This document shows positions 9,631 to 18,502 of a stretch of 64,000 nt of DNA, one piece after another (position 1 is the stretch's first letter; each line of letters begins with the position of its first letter). The DNA comes from Entoloma clypeatum (Eukaryota > Basidiomycota > Agaricomycetes > Agaricales > Entolomataceae). The position numbers and the translations under genes were made by a program. The notes under the pieces are model-generated. The model did no database searches and was not told the origin of the DNA. It saw nothing but the letters and a program-made list of their open reading frames with translations. The DNA lies in assembly GCA_963565915.1 (NCBI GenBank), contig OY751493.1, positions 3,596,001-3,660,000 on the forward strand. Reading direction: 5' to 3'.

Positions 9631-12031
9631 TCAAACTAGCCGCATGCTCTGGAGATTTGCCTTGATAATTATGTCGCGCACTTTCAAGACGGGTCAGCTG
9701 TGTACAACGTGAGCGAACGCCAGAAACTACCTACCAGACGATATGATGATAACCGTCCTTCGAGTATCAGTGACAGCTGTGTGGTGAACTACATCATGAA
9801 TAAGTCCACTGTGCCACATCAAATGGAAAAAGTGCTTACTGTATAGCTCGCGCTCTCTATTAGGCGTACACGATTGATGAAGGGCTACAAACTTGTGGCG
9901 AAAGTCTGAGGAACAATGAGTCTATGGTATGAACGGCAGCAATAAATGTACACTTCGATACTGATTCATAATCGTTTGGACGATTTCCGTATGATACTAG
10001 ATGGTGGTTTAACCGTACTCCAGCCTCCAGCTTTGCCTATGAAATAAAAATATACGTTTATCTGAGATTCATACGACAGAGGTGACGTTACCTGCAGCAA
10101 ATCGCACTTGTTCAAAAACAGCACGATATTCACGTTTGCGAGTAATTTATTACTGACAACTGCTCTCCACAGGAGTAAAGAATCTTCCAACCTGTTGACG
10201 CGGGAGTCCTTTCGTTCAGGGAGTCATCAAAAGACTGGAAGACAGATTAGGACTTCAAAAATGACCATACCTCGGCTAGAACCTACAGAAGATTATTGAG
10301 ACAAAATCTCAAGGGCATGGGTGGATGAACTCAACCTGATCGAACGCCGAAATGGGTGCGAGGAAGATGATGGCGTTAACTGAAGATGACGAGGGACCAT
10401 CAGTGACGAGAACACATGGGTTGAACGATTAGAGGTCAAATTCACATACCATGTTCAAAGTAGGGAGCCCAAGCTTGTCGTTGGTTCCTGGAGCCACCAA
10501 CATCGTAGATACGCCACATCACACCCTTGTTCTTTCCTTGAGAGATGGAAAAAGTGTGTTCGACAACTCCTGTCGTCTTCAGCCGTGCCTTGAGAACATC
10601 CGCTACATAACCGACCAGGTCAACTTTACGAGTGCGCGGAGAACGCAGAATAACAAACCATCGGTCGGAATATATTTCTTTGCTGTTATACGGGATATAT
10701 CATCAAGGTAACTGCAAAAACGAAGACTCAGCGTGATTTTGCGAGGTTGCATAAACCTATGGACGAACAAACCGCTGCTTTCCTCTAAACGCAATCTTTT
10801 TTCTCGCAATTGCTGCCTTACCCGTGGGTCTTTCCAGAGCTCAATCATCACTGGGGCGCACGCGTTAAGGGCGTGCACGGGGTCATCTGGATCTTCCCAC
10901 CACCCCTCAATTTCTCCGGAATGCGCACTCTTGGGACTTTTTGAATTGCCTCCAAGTGCAAAGGTCTTTTTCCAATTAACTGATGTGTGTACCGAGACTT
11001 CCTTGGACGCAGATCGGCTTCCACTGGTGCTCGGCGAGATGACAGGGGGGACGTTGCCGTTCATGGGGCTGTTGGGTGATGACACTTGAGTCTGAGGTAT
11101 GAGCAATGTGGGTGCAGGGCGGCCTTTCCCTACCCCTTTGGCAAAACCAGATGTGTTGTCTGTCCTGTTATCTGTAGAGTTGTAATAAAGATAAGAAGGC
11201 AAATGCGTTGGCTCGTCTTCGTCTGGAGACGAAAGTAGACGGGTTAAACGATCCTCCAGCTCAACGAGGGGTGCAAGGCGGGCGCGATAAGCATCGTAAT
11301 TCGGGACGGTTGGGCCGCTGAGGGTGGAAGTGGGTCGACAAAGGGAGGAAATAACGATCGAGGCAGGTTCAAGAGAGTCGTTATCATCGTGGTCTTCGAG
11401 GTCAGCCTCTGGCGAGAGCGCTTCCAGTATTCTGGTGGTGGGTGCTTAATTTGCAAGGAAGACAAACGGTTGGCATAACCTTACCTCATGATAGATCTGA
11501 CCAAATTGAGATAGATCACCGTTCGCCAGGCAATCCTTTCAGCATGAAAGGCAGCGGGAGTGTGCAATAACTGGAATTCTGGAACATGTATGAGTCGAGA
11601 CAGTTCGCAGAATCTTGGAAACGAGAGAGTCAGGGTGGATGGTTGGATAGAAATTAAACTTCACGTCGTGATGTTGGCGGAAGAGGGCGTTCACCTGAGG
11701 GTTAGCACCCTCAGGCAAAGTGCCGATGATCACAGTGATCCTTGGTTGGACGGAGGTTGGAACACTACTCACGTTTGAGAGTCGTACTTTTACCGGATTC
11801 CGATTGGCCGAGCAAGAGCACGTTGACTTCATCCCTGCCAGACTTTTTCTTGTCGTTCTGTTCGCGCCTGATCATTTCGTCGATGCCTTCACTGACTCTT
11901 CTAGCGTCGGACTCAGCCTTCAAACGCACTTCTCTCTGAATTTGGGATTCATTGGGTGGAGGGGCCAAGGCAGCAGAGAGAGGGTCGGACAGAGATCTGC
12001 GTCGGATAGGTTCATGCTTGAACTTGGCCAT
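9631..12031 (-). CDS. Atypical heterotrimeric G-protein alpha subunit
   Basis: A signalling GTPase related to G-alpha. Motifs in order: P-loop LLLGQSESGKSTTLK, switch I LKARLKTTGVVEHTF, switch II DVGGSRNQRQAWAPYFE, NKxD motif VLFLNKCDLL, then KLEAGVRLNHHLVSYGNRP NDYESVSK, TAVTDTRRT in the TCAT position, and the C-terminus RDIIIKANLQSMRLV. The start is ATG 12029-12031 (MAKFKHEP); there is no MGxxxS myristoylation signal. At least eight introns are needed. A long Ser/Asn-rich insertion (about 130 residues, encoded near 10890-11300) interrupts the helical domain. The catalytic Gln of switch II is Ser (codon 10490-10492). Basidiomycetes have several large divergent G-alpha paralogues, and this appears to be one. 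A further upstream exon cannot be excluded. Confidence 0.88.
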
Positions 12032-13732
12032 CGAGTGGGCGAAGGACAAGAAGACGAGAAATCAAGGATTCTGAAGCGACTATTAGTGGTTGGAGAGCTA
12101 AATAAAAATATATACAAGGTCAGAAGTTATCCAGGCAGAAACTTCCATCGTCTTGTGGGAGGCAGCACCACGTGAGTCGTCAGCGATCTGACTCGGAGAT
12201 CGCCACAGATCTCGCCACCTTGAATCTTCATGTCCACTGCAAAAGTCGCTGACTCGCCAGTGCTCTCATACTTCGTTGCACTTTCCCAACGTCCTGCGTC
12301 CCACTCGCCGATAATTCAATCCTCTTCGGTCTTAGAGTGGTCATACAAATGTATTTGTCGTTTCCTTTCGAACATTCCAGCGCCGCCCCTGCGCAAGCAA
12401 CCATATTCTAGAAGCCCTGGGGCCTGATTTTTTCCGCGACATGGTACATACCACAACCCTGGTGTATCAGCCGTGTGGCTCCCTTGCCACATATCACCAT
12501 AGGCAAAGTTAACCGCGAACCCGAAAAACCTCATGGTATGTATCCACCATATATCACTCCCAAAGGTCTCATGCATTGTCCTTCAGGCTGCAGAAGTCTC
12601 AACTCTGATGTACCTTCAAATACTCCTCAAGAAGAGCCAGAGTTAAGGTACTGATTGGATAGGTTAAAAACATCATTCTATCTCGCCATGACCAACGATC
12701 CCAGAACCATATTATGGTCGCGAAGTGGCGTACTTTTTGCAGCCTTGCAATAATCGGTTTCACGACCTTATCCGCCCCGAGTATTGACCGTGCTGCGAGG
12801 TGGGTACTTACGCGCATGGACTTTTCCTTCCAGAGGTTGTGGATGTGAAATGATCGATATCAATGTCATCAGGCCATAAAGATTCCGGCCAATTTATTTA
12901 CCGTACTTTTAGCCAGGTCTTGTCTGCCGCGAGTTGCATGGTCATTATATATAGAATCGTCGTTAAGTGGCATCTTTATTCCCGCAGGGTTGCCAAATGC
13001 ATACCGTAACCGTTATTATTTAGGCTGACTCTTGTAGAGGAGGAGGAGGAGTCATCCCCGTCTTCGAACGCTCTTTCTTTTCTTTTCTTTTTTCTTTCCC
13101 TTACCGTTCTTCGATGGCCCCTCTGGGACTTGCGTTCCGGAGGCATCAAGACGGTGCTCTCGAGGGGCAAATTTCCTCCGTCGCTGGCGGTACGTCTGTG
13201 TTTCATAAACTTCCATATGGGCGGAGATTCCGTCTCTACAAAGATCATCATCTACATACTTACGCTTTATCTGTTCCAGGCGCTCCGTTCGTAACGGGGA
13301 ATACTTCGTCAAGTTTATCTTCACCAGCTTGCACAGGCAAAGAGACGGCACCTCAGCCTCTTCTGAATACACGTGAATAAATATCTTACTCGACGAAACA
13401 CAAACATCCTCATGGTGTGAAACAGTCGATGCCGACAATTCTCCGAAGCAGCGCAACAGCCTGCCAAAAGGCAAACCAAGTTTACAAGGCACAGGAGGAA
13501 ACCGGCAAGAAAAGGACGAGCGCAAAGCAGAGAAAAACGAACGAAAACGAAATAAGAAAGGAAACCAGTGTGGGTTTTTGCCCAGGGTCTGAAGTTTGAC
13601 CCGCGAGCCCTGATTTTCCGTAGCTCAGAAGAACTCGCCAGGTCCTCCTGCCCCTGCTCCTCTTCCACCCCCGCCTCCACCAGTCACATTCGGTATGTGC
13701 CTTTTAGTTCAGTAAGGAAGTCCGTATAATAA
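12032..13732. other. Intergenic or unassigned region
   Basis: About 1.7 kb without a confident gene. A minus-strand frame at 13052-13525 ends in a Lys/Arg-rich tail (GKGKKKEKKRKS), and a Pro-rich plus-strand segment at about 13621-13691 (PGPPAPAPLPPPPPP) follows a good acceptor (TTTTCCGTAG). The latter could be an upstream exon of the membrane protein that starts near 13733. Neither is supported well enough to call. The DNA around 13072-13100 is a strongly CT-rich tract. Confidence 0.4.
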
Positions 13733-15159
13733 ATGGCTGGGGAAGGATCGACGTCGCAGGCAGCCACCAGCACTGTTACCACTTCTTCGACTTTCTCAGG
13801 TACGACTTAATGGTGACTTTCCTTACCCCGCGGAACGCCCATGTGACATATGGCTAAATAGATAGCTTTTCCATCACGAGCCCTCCAGGCGATGTCCTGC
13901 CAACGAGTAAGAAATCCATTTTTGCTGAAGGGCACTCAAGTAGCATAGACCTATAGCCAGCGAACCAGAAATCACAAGTACGCCTGTATTGACAATCGTC
14001 AATTCTCTTACCACATCGGTAGCCGCGACGTCCTCAGCGACTTCTCCACCAAACACACCCGCAATTGCCGGAGGGAGTAAGTCGGCCTCCAGCTTTGATT
14101 TGAAGGCTAAGTGTCTTTGCTCCCACCACCTTTCAAGGTAATGAAGGATTACCGCATCAAACCACCGCCCCTCCAGACAACATTTCTCCAGCACCAGACT
14201 CCACCATATTTTCAAGGTTTGTAGGATTTTTTATGACTCTGACAGCTGTTTAGTTTCCACACATCAGCACGAACACACAAACTGGCGACACAGCACCTTG
14301 CACCTTGACGCCAGTCGCCGCACCGCCGTCGGGACCAGTGATCACATCTGACTCTCCTGTGTCAATGTCCTCTGTAGCATTGGGCACACAAGTTAGCTCT
14401 TCTACCGTTCCCTTCCCAACAGCTGGGGTGGCGGCGCTCGGCAATAGCGCGTAAGTCAAATCCACGTTCCTGGAAGAAAACTACGGCTTACTTGGAAGAA
14501 ATCAGTGGATCTTCCACAAGAACGAAGGCTTTAATCGGCAGTGCTATTGGTGGCGCCATCGTTCTTCTTGCACTTGGTATACTTACCCGGGTCTTACTCC
14601 GCCGGCGCCGCCGTGCTGAGGAACGCGCGGTTTTTTCAACTCCTGAACCCTATACTCAACTCCCCTCGCCCCGAGATAATGTTGTTGCTCATTTTCGTCC
14701 ATCATCCTTTGGTGAAAGGATGGTATTTCCAATCGCCGCTAAGGCTGACCCAAAGGCTACCATCAAACGAATCTTCTCGACCAATGGTCAGCGCAGAAAA
14801 CTCCCACCATCGGACGAGCATAACCCAGGCTACCCTTCCGGTTCATCTGATAACAACTCATCCGTTACTAGCGCAGGAAATCCTTTCGCAGACCCTCCAT
14901 TGCATAATCCTTTTGACGATGTCGCGTTGGACGACCCCTGTCGAATTCCTGTGCCGGTCTTGGAACGGGGGGGCCTGCCTAAATTACACGAGGTGCGGGG
15001 CGATATGCGGCGTTTGGGTCCTGTTATTTCACCAGTACATTCCGCTACCTCTGGACAGGTATGCCGTATTTGCATGCACGTTGGCTAATCTAACCACGCC
15101 TTCTTTTGCTCCTACCATTTTAGAGCACTCTGACCACCCAGTATGGTTATGCTATATAA
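13733..15159 (+). CDS. Ser/Thr/Pro-rich single-pass membrane protein (WSC/MID2-like sensor candidate)
   Basis: A gene of at least six exons. The exons up to about 14450 encode a mucin-like region (for example ITSTPVLTIVNSLTTSVAAT, SATSPPNTPAIA and VITSDSPVSMSSVALG). One transmembrane helix follows, ALIGSAIGGAIVLLALGILT, then a basic stop-transfer segment RRRRR and a cytoplasmic tail of about 180 residues. The tail carries two NPFxD motifs, NPFADP and NPFDDV. The last intron is near 15060-15122 and the stop TAA is at 15157-15159. This architecture resembles fungal cell-wall stress sensors, where O-glycosylated rods span the wall and NPFxD directs Sla1-dependent endocytosis. I see no WSC cysteine domain. 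The true start is uncertain: ATG 13733 lacks a signal peptide, so an upstream exon is likely. Confidence 0.6.
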
Positions 15160-15400
15160 ATGTCAGTCCCATGTGGGTCTCGTAGCAGTTCTCGGGGCGA
15201 TTGAACTTTTGTTCTTTTCATTCGAAAAATTTATTCTTCGTTGACGCAGGACCTTGACACCTTTTCGGAATACAGTAGGAATACTTGTACCGGGCGATTT
15301 CTATTCAAATTACAGCTGCAGGATGAAATGTAACTTGAGCGGTAGTATTTGTCTGTATTTTGCAGCAGCGTCCTGAGGCCTTTCCTGCTCGTTTGCTGCC

Positions 15401-17197
15401 ATGTCTGTCGAGGACTCATCGTCGCGATTGTCAGCGGCGGCTTATGAAGCCCATCTGACATCGCTATCGCTTGAATCACTTCTGGCAGAACCGGACAGCC
15501 TCCAAACTCAGGGGCATCACCTGACCTCGAGCCTCACATCCCTCACGCACACCTCGTACCCGACTTTCCTATCTGTTCACCAATCCACCAATGCTTTGTC
15601 AGCTTCACTCACTGAACTGTCCACGTCCCTTTCATCCCTTGTCAAGACTGCGCTGCCAGCACTTCAGGATGCGGCAGCAGCATGGCACACGCGCACTACT
15701 GATGTTCTTCATTCCCGCTCTAAAGCTCGGCTAGTTCTGGATCAGCATGACAAGTTGAAAGATCTCCTTGACGTTCCACTGTTCATCGATTCGTGCGTAC
15801 GAAACGGCTACTTCCAAGAGGCACTTTCAGTTTCAAGTCACATTGGTTCACTAGCTTCACGACCAAACGCACCAGCGCTATTGGCATCAGTACATGCAGA
15901 GGTGAGGGTGGCGATGGCGCAGATGCTAGTTGTCCTCCTTGGTACCCTGCATGAACCAGGGAGGAAGTTACCTGCTTTATGGAAAGCAGTCAACTTTCTC
16001 AGAAAAATGGACGTCTTCCGACAGATCGGAGATGGTCATGTTCTCTATGATTCCGGGGCAGAGGATAATGAACAACCTATACCAAGCGAGGATCTGCTAG
16101 TCTTAGCTTTCCTGACTGGGCGTTTGGCTTGCATGACCACCACTCTGGATCCAATATCTCGGGATATCCATCGTTTCATCGATGCGCATCCAACAACCAC
16201 GGGAAGCAGGATGTCAGCACATGGCAAGGAAGACGTCGCGCGACATCTTAAGAAATATATCGACACCTGGAGAGAAAGTGCATATGATATCCTAACGCAG
16301 TATTCCACCATTTTCCTTGACCAGCAGGCACACCCTCAGTCAAATTCCTCTACACTAACCAAGACCATCCCAAAGTCTCCCCAGCAGTCTGTCTTACAAC
16401 CTAAGCAGCCGGTATCCCAGGTCGTTGCGTCACAGCCGTCCCTTCTCCCCGTTCTCTGCACACGTCTCCTCTCATATCTCAGTACTCCCCTTCAAGAATC
16501 CCTCCCATTCCTCTCTTTGTCACTTCTCCCCTCCCTTGTCACCCAACTCACATACTGCGCCGCCGCATTTACCCGCGTTGGCATGGATTTTCGTGGTATC
16601 ATCGGCGATATAGTGTCAGAAGCCGTCGCTATCATCGTCTGCCGAGACTTGCACGATGTTGGAAGTATTACGTGTGAAGGAAAGGACATTACCACTTCAA
16701 GTAAAGAGCCTTCGGAGTGGCTGATTCTATCTTCCCTTGTCGATTGCCCGCCTTTACCATCATGTGACACGACACAGATCCCTACACTTGTTCATATACC
16801 CCCGCAAATTCTTGCATCATACCCACCCCTTGCGAGGTATGCCAATGCACTTCTGGGCGTCCTCAATGCGCTGCGCCTTCTTGCGCCTGTCGGGATCATG
16901 CAAGTACTGGTGGTGGAGCTGGACAGAGTGTTGGGGGAAGGTGGGACTGAATTGATTGGATATCTCAGGAAGTTCATCAGGCGACAGGGAGAAGATAAGG
17001 AAGAAAGAACTGCGCAGGCGGCCGGGGATGTTTATTTCAAGGTGTTAGTGCCATTTATGCGACGCGCCTTGGTGGAGGGTGTGTATGGAAGGGACATTGC
17101 ACAGTTACAGGATACAGATGAGGATGGAGTTCGGATATTGAGGAAGGCGTTAGCAGAGTGGCAGGACGTGGGGAGCTCACATTTACCAGGTGTGTAG
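15401..17197 (+). CDS. COG8: Conserved oligomeric Golgi complex subunit 8 (Dor1 family)
   Basis: A single-exon frame of 598 codons starting at ATG 15401. The N-terminal third contains the helical bundle typical of COG8/Dor1: LSLESLLAEPDSL, then FLSVHQSTNALSASLTELS, and the family hallmark LLDVPLFIDSCVRNGYFQEA with SHIGSLA. Later segments (LPALWKAVNFLRKMDVF, then RHLKKYIDTWRESAYDILTQ) fit the rest of the domain. COG8 is a lobe B subunit of the COG tether, which captures intra-Golgi retrograde vesicles. The length matches fungal COG8. No introns are needed, which is unusual for this gene-dense, intron-rich region. Confidence 0.9.
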   Translation: MSVEDSSSRLSAAAYEAHLTSLSLESLLAEPDSLQTQGHHLTSSLTSLTHTSYPTFLSVHQSTNALSASLTELSTSLSSLVKTALPALQDAAAAWHTRTTDVLHSRSKARLVLDQHDKLKDLLDVPLFIDSCVRNGYFQEALSVSSHIGSLASRPNAPALLASVHAEVRVAMAQMLVVLLGTLHEPGRKLPALWKAVNFLRKMDVFRQIGDGHVLYDSGAEDNEQPIPSEDLLVLAFLTGRLACMTTTLDPISRDIHRFIDAHPTTTGSRMSAHGKEDVARHLKKYIDTWRESAYDILTQYSTIFLDQQAHPQSNSSTLTKTIPKSPQQSVLQPKQPVSQVVASQPSLLPVLCTRLLSYLSTPLQESLPFLSLSLLPSLVTQLTYCAAAFTRVGMDFRGIIGDIVSEAVAIIVCRDLHDVGSITCEGKDITTSSKEPSEWLILSSLVDCPPLPSCDTTQIPTLVHIPPQILASYPPLARYANALLGVLNALRLLAPVGIMQVLVVELDRVLGEGGTELIGYLRKFIRRQGEDKEERTAQAAGDVYFKVLVPFMRRALVEGVYGRDIAQLQDTDEDGVRILRKALAEWQDVGSSHLPGV

Positions 17198-17416
17198 CTC
17201 CATTGCGATCCGTGGCCTACTTTTTTCAAACCTTCACGCACGTACTTGATGGTGTGCAAGCTCAAGGTCCAAGTTTGCATATGTGATGAGCGTTACCAAT
17301 CTATTGAGCTCGATACTAGTTTTGACTAGCAGGGATCGATGACCCCGTCGTTCCTATCCTATCCGAGTTAAAATTTCTGTTGAAGGGATTTATTGCGCCG
17401 TATTTGGCCGTATTTA

Positions 17417-17612
17417 CAGCTAAATGCGAAATTATAGGCGGTTGAAAACAAAACAATATCTAGGGCGGGGCTAGAATTCCAGCCCCCGATGGCCTAAATT
17501 GGTAATGATGAATTGCCCTGTCAGCAATGCTGAGCCGGCAACGTAAGGAAGTAGTCCCAAAATCAATCCCGCCTGTTTTTTTCCCAACCGCCTATCATTT
17601 CGCATTTAGCTG
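17417..17612. mobile_element. TIR element A (196 bp) with tRNA-like core
   Basis: The ends are inverted repeats of about 28 bp: CAGCTAAATGCGAAAT on the left, its complement ATTTCGCATTTAGCTG on the right. They are flanked by TA on both sides (17415-17416 and 17613-17614). The inner arms GGCGGTTG and CAACCGCC continue the pairing. Between them lies a core with a box A-like sequence TGGCCTAAATTGG (17490-17502). A related core recurs in the next copy. Interpreted as a non-autonomous MITE that carries tRNA-like sequence. Confidence 0.65.
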
Positions 17613-17632
17613 TAGTGTTTTTACGAGTAAGT

Positions 17633-17781
17633 ATAGGTTGAAAACAAAAGGCGGGGCTAGAATATAAGTCCCAAATTGGTAATGATGGATTGCGAGGCGG
17701 ACGAGCCCTTCGGAGTCCCAGATTCAATCCCGCCCGATGTCCTGTTTTTTTTCCAACCGCCCATCATTTCCCATTTAGCTG
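17633..17781. mobile_element. TIR element B, left-truncated second copy
   Basis: Shares with element A the segments GGTTGAAAACAAA, GGCGGGGCTAGAAT, AAATTGGTAATGATG, AATCCCGCC, and the right end CAACCGCC...CATTTAGCTG followed by TA. The outer part of the left inverted repeat is missing. A box B-like sequence GATTCAATCC lies at 17721-17730. It lies directly beside element A in the same orientation, 20 bp away. Confidence 0.6.
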
Positions 17782-17789
17782 TACTTATA

Positions 17790-18336
17790 CTATCGTTAAC
17801 CCAGTGATGCATCACTTTTATAGATGGGCCTCTAGTTTCACATAGGCACATCCAAATTTCTTAAATCTTGCACCATTTGAAAGCTTGTCATCTCTGCTTT
17901 AAGATGGCACCAACAATCTTGGGAAAATATTCAGTACAAGATGTGCTAAAGACAGAATCCTGAAGGGTTCGAACTTATGGAGTGATGCATCACTGTTACA
18001 CTCGTGTCACAAACATGTCCCCGACCTTTTTTATGGCTGCACCTTGTATCTATACCTCTAAGAATGTATGTTTCACTTGGCTTCCACTTGAAGAGAGTTA
18101 TACATGAAGGATCTGCATTTTTTCCATATTTCTGAGCACGAAAGATATGAAATATGCTTTCTCCAAGCCATTTTCGAACTACAGGACAAGCTCTCAACAT
18201 GTAAAACAGAGATAAATTGGTCTAACCTATTCTACAATACACAGCAATACTTGATCTTGACATCCTGAGGCCTCAATGTGGGTTGTGGTGCTCGAGGGGG
18301 TGAATCAGTGGTGATGCATCACTGGGTTAACGATAG
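17790..18336. mobile_element. 547-bp MITE with 26-27-bp terminal inverted repeats and TA target duplication
   Basis: The left end (17790-17816) begins CTATCGTTAACCC, and its reverse complement closes the element at 18311-18336 (26 of 27 positions). TA dinucleotides flank both ends (17788-17789 and 18337-18338), the signature of Tc1/mariner-type insertion. The interior has no coding capacity. The palindrome GTGATGCATCAC occurs at both ends and once inside (17982-17993). Confidence 0.8.
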
Positions 18337-18502
18337 TAGTTTCGCATTTAGCACATGGATTTCAATATGTCGCTGAGAGAATCATTATATTGTCAGGGAC
18401 GACGGGGATGCGTTTGTCCTTAGACGTAAAACAGCTCGTTATGTGCACATATAATAACATCCTCTTGCTTCATACACATTTCTTTCTTTCAAACAACCCA
18501 CA

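Larger units (their letters stand above)
17198..18502. other. Repeat-rich intergenic region between COG8 and the TPR gene
   Basis: About 1.3 kb holding the three small elements listed separately. Immediately right of the 547-bp MITE, TTTCGCATTTAGC (18340-18352) is a further fragment of the element A terminal repeat. This suggests repeated insertion into the same site. Otherwise no gene is visible. Confidence 0.6.

Noticed and set aside
12049..12049. A start for the G-alpha-like protein at 12049
   Set aside because: The codon there is TTG; the first in-frame ATG is 12031.
13052..13525. A 157-codon minus-strand frame ending in a Lys-rich tail
   Set aside because: The low-complexity tail comes from a CT-rich DNA tract, the rest has no recognisable family, and the splice context is unclear.
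17461..17740. Functional tRNA genes within the TIR elements
   Set aside because: Box A-like and box B-like sequences are present but neither copy has both in good form, and no full acceptor stem or anticodon arm can be drawn by eye.
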